From Enterococcus lacertideformus (GTDB lineage: Bacteria > Bacillota > Bacilli > Lactobacillales > Enterococcaceae): DNA of 64,000 nucleotides. The position numbers and the translations under genes are program-made. The notes under the pieces are model-generated. The model did not search any database. It saw nothing but the letters and a program-made list of their open reading frames with translations, and had not been told where the DNA came from. Shown here piece by piece: positions 1 to 9,306 of the stretch (position 1 is the first letter of the stretch; every line of letters begins with the position of its first letter). Where the stretch lies: NCBI GenBank assembly GCA_015680865.1, contig JADAKE010000020.1, positions 62,001-126,000 on the forward strand, in the 5' to 3' direction.

Positions 1-58
1 ATGAGTCAACACCGCCGCTCATCCCAACGACAACGCGTGTTTTGCTGTTGTCTTTCAT
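1..58 (-). CDS. mnmA: tRNA-specific 2-thiouridylase MnmA, N-terminal fragment
   Basis: Only the first 19 codons are inside the window; the gene continues past position 1. The visible peptide ends in a PP-loop signature, G-M-S-G-G-V-D-S, the ATP-pyrophosphatase motif that opens MnmA. MnmA thiolates U34 of Lys, Glu and Gln tRNAs in the cytoplasm, using sulfur relayed from a cysteine desulfurase. A cysteine desulfurase gene lies about 2 kb upstream on the same strand, which fits the usual Firmicutes partnership. The start ATG is at 56-58. The identification rests on the motif at the expected place and on context. Confidence 0.85.
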   Translation of the reverse strand, partial: MKDNSKTRVVVGMSGGVDS

Positions 59-668
59 GGTATCACCATCATTTCAATTAGATTCTGAAACATCTACGAG
101 TTGAAGGTCGCAACTTTTCAGTGTTTTACATTATACGTCATATTTTTGAAAATTTCATCCTTTATTTCTCACATCTTAAACTAACCTCATGTATTTAAAA
201 ATGAACAGCTAGTGATTCGAATGAACAACTCTTTCGCATAGATCCCTAAGGAGAAAAAGAAGGAAAAGCCTTCAAAACATTTATGTTTTCCTAAATAACT
301 ATTCCTTTTCTCATTTTTTATGTATTATTTATAAACAGCTATTTCCTTATTTCATCCGCTTACTTTTCTTTTTTGCTAAATATACAGATGATCTTCTAAT
401 AAACTCCATCTTTTTGAAAAATTTTAAGTTGGCTCCATCAGTCATCCAATATCCGGTCATGATAAAGACACATAAAGCAGGATTCACCTTCAAGTGAGGA
501 ATAAAAACTCGTAAAAATAAGCGAAAGAGTAGATAAAATCAATGCAAATTTCGTATACATTTTCCTTTTTCGCGAGAACAAACAACAATTCTATTGATCA
601 AGGGTATTTTTAAACAAGAACAATTACCTCTTTACAATCAATTATCTTTGTCAACTATTTGGTTATAG
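59..668. other. Gene-poor AT-rich spacer
   Basis: No intact gene is visible in these 610 bases between mnmA and a small membrane-protein gene, both on the minus strand. The only coding-like stretch is a possible remnant at 347-538, listed separately. The rest is AT-rich sequence with short purine and pyrimidine runs and no convincing terminator or promoter. Confidence 0.6.
347..538 (-). pseudogene. Possible remnant of a small membrane protein
   Basis: Reading the minus strand gives about 63 open codons with a hydrophobic start, a segment P-A-L-C-V-F-I-M-T-G-Y-W, and a basic tail rich in Lys and Arg, ending in a stop at 347-349. There is no start codon: a TGA closes the frame just upstream. 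An ATG in a neighbouring frame (MYTKFALIL...) could be the original start, separated by a frameshift. The composition resembles the end of a short membrane protein, but I cannot assign a family and chance is not excluded. Confidence 0.25.
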
Positions 669-1292
669 TTATAGACCTAGGATCCAAATGTCGATATGAA
701 AATAAGTGGCAAATACATAATTGATCCCTAGGAGGAACCATTTGGCTCTTCCATTATCAAGACCTGTTGAAAGAATAAGTCCTATTAAGCCAGAAAGGCT
801 CATTAGAATGAGATATTTAATAATTTCCCCATCAAGCGTTATTAAATAGTAATTGATTATAATGAAATAGACAGTTGAATATATCATTGGAAGCCCTAAT
901 AGAATCACCTGCACCCGTTGTTGTGTTTTTTTTCTTGGCAACCTTTGTGACATTATGGGAAGTAATAAATAAGTAAGCGTCGATGCTACTAAAATCATTC
1001 CTCCAAACAAAGGGATAAGAATGACAACAAAACTATAAACAGTAATAAAGTGAACGAACACACTCCATCCTTTTAAAGAATTTGAACGTGCACCGGTAGA
1101 AAAAATTAAACTGAGTCCACTGAGTAAACAGCTAGGATAATAAACGAACGCTACATTTTTGGTCGCTGTAAATAATTTATAAAGCATACCGATACCATAA
1201 ATATCCATTACTAGTAACACAATTGGCAACACACTACAGACTAAAAAAATCTTTGAAAACTTCGTACAGGTCTTACTTGTTAACGGCAACAT
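669..1292 (-). CDS. Multi-pass membrane protein, unknown function
   Basis: The product has 207 residues with about six hydrophobic segments separated by short loops. One basic loop in the middle (P-R-K-K-T-Q-Q-R) probably faces the cytoplasm. I do not recognise the family. The ATG at 1290-1292 is chosen because an AAGGAG ribosome site sits eight bases upstream; two GTG codons slightly upstream are too close to that site. There is no operon partner within 300 bases, so context says nothing about its role. The length and even spread of hydrophobic residues suggest a real, intact integral membrane protein. Confidence 0.6.
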   Translation of the reverse strand: MLPLTSKTCTKFSKIFLVCSVLPIVLLVMDIYGIGMLYKLFTATKNVAFVYYPSCLLSGLSLIFSTGARSNSLKGWSVFVHFITVYSFVVILIPLFGGMILVASTLTYLLLPIMSQRLPRKKTQQRVQVILLGLPMIYSTVYFIIINYYLITLDGEIIKYLILMSLSGLIGLILSTGLDNGRAKWFLLGINYVFATYFHIDIWILGL

Positions 1293-1439
1293 TGTCACCA
1301 CTCCTTTTAAAAAAATTCATCCGTTTAGGCATTTTTTATTTACTCTTTTGTATAAGCCTCCATCGTACACAAAAGAGATACGGACATGGATAGCCCTAAA
1401 CCGATTAAAAAAGGCCGGAACCGAAAGGGTAAAACCTCA

Positions 1440-1562
1440 ATAAATAAGAAAAATTCACGAAAATTGACAAGAAACACAAAAACGAGTTTTTGATGTTGAT
1501 TGTAACCTACTTGGTCTTGGTGTTTTTCAAATTTTTGTGAATTTCAGCTTATTTTTCGAAGA
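1440..1562. repeat. Dispersed inverted-repeat element, copy A (internally short)
   Basis: The outer arms are imperfect inverted repeats. The left arm reads AATAAG...ATTCAC.AAAATT, and the right arm is its complement ending in TTTGTGAATTTCAGCTTATT. The sequence between them, including ACCTACTT.GT, also occurs in a longer copy at 28240-28512, and a short copy with the same ends lies at 3421-3480. No gene is inside. It behaves like a small non-autonomous element or folded intergenic repeat. Confidence 0.6.
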
Positions 1563-1590
1563 AGTTGCTTCTGCTCTCCCCGTTTATACG

Positions 1591-1631
1591 GAGTGTGAAA
1601 CAAAAGGGATCTTTACTTTTGTCCCACACTC
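1591..1631. repeat. Hairpin repeat GAGTGTG...CACACTC, copy 1
   Basis: An inverted repeat of about 17 positions per arm, starting GAGTGTGAAACAAAAG and ending ACTTTTGTCCCACACTC, folds into a strong stem with a short loop. A close copy occurs at 37852-37892 with the same CGTTTATACG just upstream, and a worn copy at 28549-28576. It lies downstream of the DUF1831 gene's stop on the minus strand and may serve as a terminator. Confidence 0.6.
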
Positions 1632-1682
1632 CTCTTTTTACTTACCATAAAATCACAACTGTTTTTGGCATCGCAAATCAAC

Positions 1683-2024
1683 TTATACTTCTTCAAATAG
1701 TCCGCGGCTGATCATACTGTCCATTAGAAAATAAAATTTATCTTGGCTCATTTTTTGTTTCTCGTCTTTAAAAATATTGACCGCTCTCAATCCTTTTGCT
1801 GTCGTAATTGACATTTTTAATGTTTGGATGTCTTTTGAAACAGTGATTTTTAATTTAAAACCTTCTTTGCTTTGAGGCGTTGCATCTAACGGACGAATCA
1901 ATTGATAGTTGCCGCCATTTGTTTCTGTAAATCCATTGTCTTTCAATGTATAACGTTTTGCATCTGGATGTAAGCGATAGCTCTTTGTTGCTCCTAATAC
2001 TGTGGCTGTTTTTTCAAATGCCAT
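1683..2024 (-). CDS. DUF1831 family protein
   Basis: The protein has 113 residues, is soluble, and opens M-A-F-E-K-T-A-T-V-L-G. It matches the small DUF1831 family found beside cysteine desulfurase and MnmA genes in lactic acid bacteria. The ATG at 2022-2024 is preferred over longer upstream reading because AGAGGTG lies eight bases before it. It follows the cysteine desulfurase on the same strand after 76 bases. The function is not established; the context suggests an accessory role in sulfur transfer or tRNA thiolation, which is inference. The reading frame is intact. Confidence 0.75.
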   Translation of the reverse strand: MAFEKTATVLGATKSYRLHPDAKRYTLKDNGFTETNGGNYQLIRPLDATPQSKEGFKLKITVSKDIQTLKMSITTAKGLRAVNIFKDEKQKMSQDKFYFLMDSMISRGLFEEV

Positions 2025-2100
2025 AATTTTCACCTCTGTAAATTTGATTTCTACTTCTATTATAAAAGTTTCCTCCATTATTTACTAGGCTTTTTCCCAC

Positions 2101-3231
2101 TTAGATTGATTGAAGTAGCAACTCAAGGAATCGTTGGACTTCTTCTTTGGTATTTCCATAACCAAAACTAATACGGATGGATTCCCTTAAAACTGGCGTA
2201 TCTTTACCATACATAGCCTCCAATACATGAGAAGGCTCGATATTTCCTGCAGTGCAGGCTGACCCAGTAGAAATAGCAACCCCTTTTAAATCCAATTTCA
2301 TTAAAAGAAAGTCGTTCATTATCCCAGGCAAACGGAGATTTAAAACATGTGGAAGCTTATTCTTTAAATCACCGTTCACTTGATAAGTGATCCCTTCTTT
2401 TTCTAAAGTAGCCAATATCAACTGTTGAAACTCTGCATATTTTTTGCTTCTTGCTTCTCGTTCTTCTGGTGTCAGTAACTTGACTGCTTGAGCCATCCCC
2501 CAGATGCCGACAAGATTCTCAGTACCTGCCCGACGTTTTTCCTCCTGTTCACCACCTAAAAACAGTGCAGGAATGTTTATGCCGTCTCGCTTGTATAAAA
2601 AACCTACACCTTTAGGACCGTTGATTTTATGAGCTGAAATGCTGAGCAGATCAATGCCTAATTCTTTAGGTTTAATGGTTTGATTCCCGTAAGCTTGGAC
2701 TGCATCTGTATGGAAGTAAGCAGGATGATCACGTAACCGATCGCCGATAGCTTTAATCGGCATCAAATTACCAATTTCATTATTTCCAAACATAATTGAT
2801 ACTAGAATCGTGTCTTTTCTTAATGCTTTTTCAAAATCTTCTAACGTAAGATTACCTTTTTCATCAACTGGTAAATAGGTCACTTCAAATCCTTTTGTTT
2901 CTAAAAATTTCATCGTATTCAATACGGCTGGATGTTCAATAACGGTAGTAATCAAGTGCTTGCCTTCTTTTTTACGTGAAAAAGCGGTCTCTAAGATTGC
3001 TGTATTATCTCCTTCTGTTCCACCACTATTAAAAATAATTTCGTGTTCATTAACCTGTAAACTATCAGCAATGATTTGTCTTGCTGTTTCTAACTTTTCA
3101 TGGGCCATTCGTCCAAATCCATGGATACTCGAAGGATTCCCAAAAGTTTCTTGCATCAACGTCGTCATTTCCTGAATGACTTGGGGATGCATGGGTGTCG
3201 TTGCTGCATGATCTAAATAGATTTTTTCCAA
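2101..3231 (-). CDS. Cysteine desulfurase, NifS/IscS-like (YrvO type)
   Basis: This PLP enzyme of 376 residues removes sulfur from cysteine to give alanine and an enzyme persulfide. The opening I-Y-L-D-H-A-A-T-T-P, the PLP lysine motif S-A-H-K-I-N-G-P-K-G near residue 200, and the catalytic cysteine loop S-T-G-S-A-C-T-A-G near residue 325 are all present. Length is normal. The frame begins with TTG at 3229-3231, which puts the conserved N-terminus in the right place behind a weak AAGGG site. Lying upstream of DUF1831 and mnmA on the same strand, it is probably the sulfur donor for MnmA, as YrvO is for TrmU in Bacillus. Confidence 0.9.
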   Translation of the reverse strand: MEKIYLDHAATTPMHPQVIQEMTTLMQETFGNPSSIHGFGRMAHEKLETARQIIADSLQVNEHEIIFNSGGTEGDNTAILETAFSRKKEGKHLITTVIEHPAVLNTMKFLETKGFEVTYLPVDEKGNLTLEDFEKALRKDTILVSIMFGNNEIGNLMPIKAIGDRLRDHPAYFHTDAVQAYGNQTIKPKELGIDLLSISAHKINGPKGVGFLYKRDGINIPALFLGGEQEEKRRAGTENLVGIWGMAQAVKLLTPEEREARSKKYAEFQQLILATLEKEGITYQVNGDLKNKLPHVLNLRLPGIMNDFLLMKLDLKGVAISTGSACTAGNIEPSHVLEAMYGKDTPVLRESIRISFGYGNTKEEVQRFLELLLQSI

Positions 3232-3420
3232 CTTGTTTCATCCCTTCAAAATAGAACTAGGCACATTCTAGCATAAAATAGTGAAGTTACCAAAGGAACA
3301 CTCATTAAAAAAACAAGAACCTTTTAGGTAAAAATAAATTGGTGTGTAAGACAAAACAAATGGTTACTTCAGCTAACACACACCAGCTACAATAAAAAGT
3401 GTAAAAAAGTAGCTCCTCCA

Positions 3421-3480
3421 AAAAAATAAGCTAAGGTTCACAAAAATCAAAGAGTAATTTTCATGAATCTCAGCTTATTT
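3421..3480. repeat. Dispersed inverted-repeat element, short copy C
   Basis: This 60-base segment has ends AATAAGCT and AGCTTATT and inner halves TTCACAAAAAT and ATTTTCATGAA, so it folds back on itself. The ends match the arms of the elements at 1440-1562 and 28240-28512. It lies in the 305-base spacer between prs and the cysteine desulfurase gene. The rest of that spacer holds another inverted pair (GGTGTGT with ACACACC, about 3340-3384) and no gene. Confidence 0.5.
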
Positions 3481-3536
3481 ATCAAGTCTAAATACTAGCC
3501 ATGATTTTTATTTTATTAAAAACGAATGCTGGAAAG

Positions 3537-4511
3537 TTAATCATATCCTTTTTCTTCTAAGCGAAACAGAGGACTCATTGACGTATTTTCGTGAATCCGT
3601 TTGACTGCTTCACCCATTAAATCTGAACAAGTAACAACCGTTAAATTATTCGGATGCCGGTCTTCTTGAGTATAGACAGAATCAGTGATGCAAATATCTT
3701 TGATTGGTGCATCATCTAAAAGTTGTTTTGCTGGAGCAGATAACAACCCATGAGAAGCACAGGCATAAATATCTTTTGCCCCATTTTCTTTCAATACATT
3801 TGCTGCACGTGCCAATGTTGCCCCAGTATTTAAGATATCATCAACCATGATACATGTTTTGCCTTGTACATTACCAATTACATAGCCACTATTTTCATCG
3901 TAATCATCTGCATGGTCTACGATCGCCAATGTACTGTTCAAGTATTCAGAAAGACTTCTTGCTCGTTGCACGCCACTATTTTTTGGAGATACAACGACAA
4001 TATCGTCACCTATTAAGCCTAATTGACGATAATAGTGAGCAAATAACGGCATAGTAAATAAGTTATCAACAGGGATATCAAAGAATCCTTGAACCTGGAC
4101 AGTATGCAGATCCAAAGTCAAGACACGGGTCGCTCCAGCTTCTTGGATTAAATTAGCAATTAGTTTCGCTGTGATTGGTTCATGTGGTTTTGCTGTTCGG
4201 TCTTGCCTTGCATAACCATAGTAAGGTAAAACAACATTGATCGTTTTTGCACTGGCACGTTTCATTGCGTCAATCATAATCAATAACTCCATATAGTAAT
4301 CATTGACTGGTTGATTCGTTGACTGCACGATGTAAACATGATCCCCACGTATACTTTCTTCAACATTGATTGAAATTTCTCCATCACTAAATTGTTTTAC
4401 GACACTTTTTCCTAGTTCTGTTCCAAAAACCTTTGCAATTTTTTCTGCTAATGGTCGATTGCCATTTAAGCTAAAGATTTTCAACGTGTCATCCTGATAC
4501 TTTTTACTCAT
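3537..4511 (-). CDS. prs: Ribose-phosphate pyrophosphokinase
   Basis: Makes PRPP from ribose 5-phosphate and ATP, feeding purine, pyrimidine, NAD, histidine and tryptophan synthesis in the cytoplasm. The 324-residue length is normal for class I enzymes. Visible motifs are F-S-D-G-E near residue 42, the [12 protein letters not shown] loop, D-L-H-T near 133, and the PRPP-binding loop [10 protein letters not shown] near 222. The ATG at 4509-4511 follows a GGAGG-type site. It is a single gene here; the usual glmU neighbour is absent, and a broken protease gene lies upstream. Confidence 0.95.
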   Translation of the reverse strand: MSKKYQDDTLKIFSLNGNRPLAEKIAKVFGTELGKSVVKQFSDGEISINVEESIRGDHVYIVQSTNQPVNDYYMELLIMIDAMKRASAKTINVVLPYYGYARQDRTAKPHEPITAKLIANLIQEAGATRVLTLDLHTVQVQGFFDIPVDNLFTMPLFAHYYRQLGLIGDDIVVVSPKNSGVQRARSLSEYLNSTLAIVDHADDYDENSGYVIGNVQGKTCIMVDDILNTGATLARAANVLKENGAKDIYACASHGLLSAPAKQLLDDAPIKDICITDSVYTQEDRHPNNLTVVTCSDLMGEAVKRIHENTSMSPLFRLEEKGYD

Positions 4512-4591
4512 GTTGTCCTCCCTAATGTTCTCTTCTTCGATAGTTTAACATATTTTTCGAAGTTTTTCTGTTCATTTTTTGTAAATAATTT

Positions 4592-5438
4592 TTAGGGAAG
4601 CGAAACTGTCCCATTACACCAACGAGCAGAAATGATTTGCTGTGCGTTTCCCCAATTATCGTGTACTTTGTAAAAACGTTCCCCCGCTGCTGACTCATAA
4701 TAAGCATACGCTGTTACCCAATGATTGCCATACGTGCTCCCTAAAATTTTCAAGATACCTAAAATAACTGGCTTGCCTTGGCGAATACGCTTGGTTGCTC
4801 GTTGCCAAGAACCCACAGCAGTGCTTCTAGCTGTTAATTGGTTCTCTGTGTTTTAAAAAAACTGGTAATTCCTGTACTTACTTGAAATGGAACTGTTGGT
4901 AATCCCAAAGGTTGGATCATTTCCCTTAATACTTCACTTAATTTCTCACAATCCTTTGACCCTTTTTCTCGTAAATTTGGAGGAATCATCCGGTCATTCT
5001 GAAAATCTTGGTAATAAGCTAGTAGAACGGTTGCTGCATAAGTCCCACAAAGGTAACCAGAAGGCGTAATCCAATTTTTGTAGTTCAAAAACCTTTTTTC
5101 AGGAAGCCCTACCCAACAATTCGTCAATTCTTGCCCCTTTTCCTTTGGTTGGATCAATGGAATGTTGGCACTATAAGTTTCTAACCAATGCAAAATTGCC
5201 TTTCCTCTGTTTCTAAGCGTCTATAGGTTTCACTTGCGTCTAAGTAAGAATTAGCTGCCGGTCCGTACTCTATGAGCCGTTTATCTTTATCAAAGAACAC
5301 ATAACTTTCATCTTCAAAGATCAATGATGTCACTAATTTCCCTTCTTTAGAAATCAGCTGTTCAATCGCACTTAAACGCTTATTTTGGCCATCTAGATTT
5401 AAAGAAAGCACCTTTTCTACCTCGTACTTCAGAATCAA
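4592..5438 (-). pseudogene. C39-like papain-fold cysteine peptidase, two frameshifts
   Basis: Three consecutive frames join into one protein of about 280 residues. The catalytic Cys is seen in G-Y-L-C-G-T-Y-A-A, the His in G-N-H-W-V-T-A-Y, and the Asp/Asn in V-H-D-N-W-G, the pattern of C39-like peptidases. The first break lies near 5185-5195. The second lies in an A/T run near 4853-4862, where restoring the frame gives a smooth S-F-F-K-N-T-E-N-Q-L-T junction. No signal peptide is evident and the start is a TTG behind GGAGGTGG. All active-site residues survive, so the damage is recent or an assembly error. The substrate is unknown. Confidence 0.75.
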
Positions 5439-5610
5439 CCACCTCCGTCTTTCTTATTATAAGAGAAATTACCATAAAAACAAATGAGAACAATTCAGAT
5501 AGAATTACAGTTTTTACCCGTCAAGTCTTTCTAGAAAACTCTTCTTTCTATTTGTTTATTCATTGTTTTTGTACGATAATAAGGGCATTAGATAAAAGGA
5601 GCGATAGTAA

Positions 5611-7524
5611 ATGAATAAAGAACTTTTAAAACAAGATTTTTTTGAAGCTGTAAATGAAAAATGGCTCAAAACCGCAAAAATCCCTGCCGACAAACCAGTA
5701 ACTGGCGGTTTTCAAGACTTAGTTGATGGCATTGATGAGCTCTTAATGACCGACATCGATCGCATGCTTGCTGACCCAAAAGCTGTCAAGTCAGATATGA
5801 TGCAACACTTTCTTCATTTTTATCAATTGGCAAATGATTATGATAGAAGAAACCAATTAGCAGAAAAACCATTACTTCCTTTACTTGAGCGGATTGAAAA
5901 AATCGAATCCTTTGAAGAATTAAACCAAAAATTTCCAGTTTGGACATTGGATAGCTTACCTTTACCATTTAGCTTAGATATCGATGCTGATATGAAAAAT
6001 GCACAAACCAATGCCTTGTTTGCTTATCCACCTTCTTTGTTTTTACCAGACAAAACTTACTATACCGATGAACATCCCAATGGTGCTCAACTATTAGGTG
6101 TTTTTTTTGACATGATGGTCCAACTAGTCGAACTTTCTGGAAAAGATAAAAGCCAAGCAGAAACGATCGTTGAGCAAGCAATCCAATTTGATAAATTAGT
6201 CGCTCCTCATGTAAAAAATGCAGAAGAAAAAGCCGATTATAGCAAAATGTATAACCCTCAACCTTTTGCTACCTTTAGTCACTATACGGATAACCTTGAT
6301 TTAAAAAAATTGACAGTGGGGCTGATCGGTACAACACCTGATAAGGTGATCGTCACAGATCCGGTTTATTTTGAACATTTAACAGAGATCTTAACAACTG
6401 AGCATTTCCAATTACTAAAAAGCTGGATGATTGTAAAAACGATCCGCTCATTAAGTGGTTATCTATCAGAGGAATTTAGACAAATCAGTGGGCTCTTTTC
6501 TCGTGCCATTTCCGGCACAGACGAAGCCATGCCTCAAAAAAAAGCAGCTTATTATTTAGCTTCCAGTCAATTTGACCAAGTTGTCGGTGATTATTATGGA
6601 AAAAAATACTTTGGAGAAACGGCTAAAAACGATGTCGAACAAATGATTCAAAAGATGATTCTTGTTTACAAGAAACGCTTAGAAGAAAACAACTGGTTAA
6701 GTAATGCCACAAGAAAAAAAGCGATCGTCAAATTAGAAAATTTAGGGGTACAAGTAGGCTATCCAGAACAAATCCCATCTTTATTCAAGCAGTATAAAAC
6801 AGTCACAAAAGAAGAAGGCGGGACCCTACTTTCCAATGCCTTGGTATTTAGTAAAGTAGCGTTAAAAGAACGTTTTTCTCGCTGGAATAAACCTGTAGAT
6901 CGGACAGAGTGGGAAATGAGCGCCGATACAGTGAATGCTTATTATCATCCCTTCAGAAATATCATTGTGTTCCCAGCAGCGATTTTACAAACTCCGTTTT
7001 ATAGTTTAGAACAATCTAGTTCTGCCAACTACGGTGGAATTGGTGCTGTCATCGCCCATGAAATCTCTCATGCTTTTGATAACAACGGTGCTTTATTTGA
7101 TGAATATGGTAATTTAAATAATTGGTGGACTGAAGAGGATTTGGCACACTTCCAAGAAAAAGCTCAAGCAATGATCGAAGAATTCGATGGATTACCATTT
7201 GCTGATGGCAACGTTAATGGAAAGCTCACTGTTTCTGAAAATATCGCAGATGCAGGTGGCTTGAGTTGTGCATTAGAGGCAGTAAAAACAGAAAATGAAT
7301 GCTCAGAATCATTAGAGGAATTCTTTTTCAGCTGGGCAACGATCTGGCGTACAAAAGCAAAAAAAGAATACCAACAACTGCTATTGCAAATCGATGTCCA
7401 TGCTCCAGCCAAATTACGAGCAAACATCCAACCACAAAACTTAATTGAATTCTACGAAACCTTTGGGATCAAAGAAACAGATGCTATGTATTTACCACCC
7501 GAAAAACGCGTGCATATTTGGTAA
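5611..7524 (+). CDS. pepO: M13 family metallopeptidase, PepO-like endopeptidase
   Basis: A 637-residue neprilysin-type zinc peptidase that cuts oligopeptides. The zinc motif H-E-I-S-H lies near residue 482, the third ligand in E-N-I-A-D near 543, and the substrate-binding N-A-Y-Y-H near 447. There is no signal peptide or N-terminal membrane segment, so it is cytoplasmic like lactococcal PepO. The ATG follows AAAGGAG. It is monocistronic, transcribed away from the prs side, and ends in a clear hairpin terminator at 7598-7650. Length and motifs indicate an intact enzyme. Confidence 0.93.
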   Translation: MNKELLKQDFFEAVNEKWLKTAKIPADKPVTGGFQDLVDGIDELLMTDIDRMLADPKAVKSDMMQHFLHFYQLANDYDRRNQLAEKPLLPLLERIEKIESFEELNQKFPVWTLDSLPLPFSLDIDADMKNAQTNALFAYPPSLFLPDKTYYTDEHPNGAQLLGVFFDMMVQLVELSGKDKSQAETIVEQAIQFDKLVAPHVKNAEEKADYSKMYNPQPFATFSHYTDNLDLKKLTVGLIGTTPDKVIVTDPVYFEHLTEILTTEHFQLLKSWMIVKTIRSLSGYLSEEFRQISGLFSRAISGTDEAMPQKKAAYYLASSQFDQVVGDYYGKKYFGETAKNDVEQMIQKMILVYKKRLEENNWLSNATRKKAIVKLENLGVQVGYPEQIPSLFKQYKTVTKEEGGTLLSNALVFSKVALKERFSRWNKPVDRTEWEMSADTVNAYYHPFRNIIVFPAAILQTPFYSLEQSSSANYGGIGAVIAHEISHAFDNNGALFDEYGNLNNWWTEEDLAHFQEKAQAMIEEFDGLPFADGNVNGKLTVSENIADAGGLSCALEAVKTENECSESLEEFFFSWATIWRTKAKKEYQQLLLQIDVHAPAKLRANIQPQNLIEFYETFGIKETDAMYLPPEKRVHIW

Positions 7525-7566
7525 AGTTGCGAAAGCATCGGATAGCCCCAATAACAATAAGAAAAA
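7525..7566 (+). repeat. Terminator-linked dispersed repeat, family member
   Basis: Just after the pepO stop, the stretch beginning AGTTGCGAAAGCATCG and containing ACAATAAGAA matches the complement of 52700-52742 and, less closely, sequences at 28418-28456 and 45202-45265. These all lie beside gene ends. Confidence 0.45.
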
Positions 7567-7597
7567 TTTTTTTATCTGCTTCAAAAGTTAAGAACAA

Positions 7598-7650
7598 AAA
7601 AGCCAAAACTGGTTGAAAGTAAGAAACTTTTTCACCTGTTTTGGTTTTTT
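7598..7650 (+). terminator. Rho-independent terminator after pepO
   Basis: CCAAAACTGGT at 7603 pairs with ACCTGTTTTGG ending at 7644, followed by TTTTTTATT on the plus strand. A run of A precedes the stem, so it may also work for the opposing pncA operon. Confidence 0.8.
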
Positions 7651-7740
7651 ATTGACTTTTATTTTTATCTGGTTTGATGTATCCGTACTAGATATTCTTC
7701 CTATAATAACTAAAACAAAACACACAACTCTTTTTTGTAG

Positions 7741-8289
7741 TTACTTGATGATCGTTGCTCCTAGTGTGGTTTCAAAGTGCTTCAAAGCCCATTCATGACC
7801 AATTGGATCGAAACTAGCTACAGCCTCTTCATAAATAAATAGCTTGTATCCTAAGTTATAAGCATCTACTGCTGTATGCAGTACACAGATATCCGTGCAA
7901 ACACCAATTAAATAAAGTTCTGTAACTCCACGTTCACGTAAGCGAATATCTAAATCTGTCCCGCTAAAAGCAGAATAATGACGTTTATCGATCCAATAAA
8001 TATTTTCTTGATTTTTTGCTGATTCATATACCTTTTGTAATGAGCCATAAAGCTCACGACCGCTTGTCCCAATCACATTATGAGCTGGAAATAGTTTGTT
8101 TTCTGGATGAAAAGGATCAGTCGGATCATGGGCATCAATGGCAAACACGACAAATTCATTTTCTTTAATAAATTTTTTTGTATAATTGGTCAACGCTGTC
8201 TCAATCGCTTGTCCTGATTCACCCGTTGTTAACTTCCCATCATCTGCAACAAAATCGTACGTATAATCAATTAAGATCAATGCTTTCAT
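7741..8289 (-). CDS. pncA: Nicotinamidase / isochorismatase-family hydrolase
   Basis: Converts nicotinamide to nicotinate for NAD salvage. The 182-residue protein has the family's catalytic set: Asp in L-I-L-I-D-Y-T-Y-D, Lys in D-K-R-H-Y-S-A-F-S-G-T-D-L, and the nucleophile Cys in G-V-C-T-D-I-C-V. It is the last gene of a minus-strand run, nudF-macP-mtnN-pncA, with gaps of 12 to 16 bases, so it is probably co-transcribed. Other isochorismatase-like hydrolases share the fold, but the D-x-F-x-P/L-x-D-x-x-S-A-F context fits nicotinamidase well. Confidence 0.85.
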   Translation of the reverse strand: MKALILIDYTYDFVADDGKLTTGESGQAIETALTNYTKKFIKENEFVVFAIDAHDPTDPFHPENKLFPAHNVIGTSGRELYGSLQKVYESAKNQENIYWIDKRHYSAFSGTDLDIRLRERGVTELYLIGVCTDICVLHTAVDAYNLGYKLFIYEEAVASFDPIGHEWALKHFETTLGATIIK

Positions 8290-8301
8290 TTCGTCATCTT
8301 C

Positions 8302-8994
8302 TTATACGAGATGTTTAACAAATTCAATCACCATTTCTGCAGAGTATTTACCCGCATCTTCGATAAAATCATCGAAACTTTGAGTTGCTGAATGATCTGC
8401 TGTATCACTCATTGCAAGGACAATCAAGAAAGGAATATTAAATTGGCGAGCCGTTTGTCCGATAGCAGCCCCTTCCATTTCACAAGCGAGAGCTTCTGGA
8501 AAATTAGTCAAAATGGCTTTTACTTTATCGGGCGAGTCAACAAATGCATCCCCTGTAACGATTAACCCTTCTTTTACATTCAAGTTTTTTGCTTTTGCAG
8601 CTTTCGCCATTTCAGCTCGAAGATAGGTACTAGCTTCATAATAAAGTGGCATTCCTGGAATTTGTCCAGGCTTATAGCCAAACCCTGTAGCATCCGCATC
8701 AAAATAAGCCACCTTATCCGAAATGACAATATCAACTACTTGCAACCCTTGACCAATCCCCCCTGCAGAACCTGTATTGATAACCATGTTTACACCGTAT
8801 TGTTGAATCAATAAACTAGTCGTGACTGAAGCTAAGACTTTACCGATCCCTGAACGAACAACGATCACCTCATGTCTTCCTAAAGAACCTGAAATGAACA
8901 ATGCGCCTGCTCGTTCCCAAGAAAGAGGTTCACTCAAATTTTCTCTTAAAATTTTGATTTCTTCTTCCATTGCACCAATAATACCAATTTTCAT
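8302..8994 (-). CDS. mtnN: 5'-methylthioadenosine/S-adenosylhomocysteine nucleosidase
   Basis: Splits adenine from methylthioadenosine and S-adenosylhomocysteine, clearing methylation by-products and supplying the S-ribosylhomocysteine precursor of AI-2. The 230-residue sequence starts M-K-I-G-I-I-G-A-M-E-E-E with the catalytic Glu near 12. It carries G-S-A-G-G near 77, C-E-M-E-G-A-A-I near 172, and the catalytic Asp in M-S-D-T-A-D near 197. It sits between macP and pncA in a tightly packed operon, as in streptococci and enterococci. Intact. Confidence 0.95.
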   Translation of the reverse strand: MKIGIIGAMEEEIKILRENLSEPLSWERAGALFISGSLGRHEVIVVRSGIGKVLASVTTSLLIQQYGVNMVINTGSAGGIGQGLQVVDIVISDKVAYFDADATGFGYKPGQIPGMPLYYEASTYLRAEMAKAAKAKNLNVKEGLIVTGDAFVDSPDKVKAILTNFPEALACEMEGAAIGQTARQFNIPFLIVLAMSDTADHSATQSFDDFIEDAGKYSAEMVIEFVKHLV

Positions 8995-9009
8995 TACTTA
9001 TCCTTCTTT

Positions 9010-9294
9010 CTAAATAAATGCAACTGCTAGAAAAACGACACACAATAACAGAATAACAATAATTAGTGATTTCATCAAAAATGAATTCCATTTTGTCATT
9101 TTTGCCCGTTCACCTGTTCTCGTTTTTGTAATAGGCTTGTTTCTTTTATTTTCCTTACGATAAAAACTAGCGATTTTCTTTTCTTCTTGTTGATAAGCTG
9201 CCTCTTCTCTTCTTTGTCTTTTTAATGATTCTCGGGCTTTCGTTTGCTGTCGTTTACGTAATTCACTTCTCGTAATTAAGGGTCCCTTGGCCAT
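9010..9294 (-). CDS. macP: Small membrane-anchored protein, probable MacP (PBP2a cofactor)
   Basis: The product has 94 residues. The first 70 are highly charged and rich in Arg, Lys, Glu and Gln. One hydrophobic segment at the very C-terminus (about 72-93) anchors it with the charged part inside the cell. This layout, and the position between a Nudix pyrophosphatase and mtnN, matches MacP, the phosphoprotein that activates class A PBP2a in pneumococcus. Sequence identity to pneumococcal MacP is not obvious by eye, so the name rests on size, topology and gene order. Confidence 0.65.
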   Translation of the reverse strand: MAKGPLITRSELRKRQQTKARESLKRQRREEAAYQQEEKKIASFYRKENKRNKPITKTRTGERAKMTKWNSFLMKSLIIVILLLCVVFLAVAFI

Positions 9295-9306
9295 CAGCTG
9301 ATCCCT

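Noticed and set aside
7164-7427. Long antisense frames inside pepO, sbcC, pepF and other genes
   Set aside because: They mirror the codon structure of the real genes, have no ribosome sites and no recognisable products.
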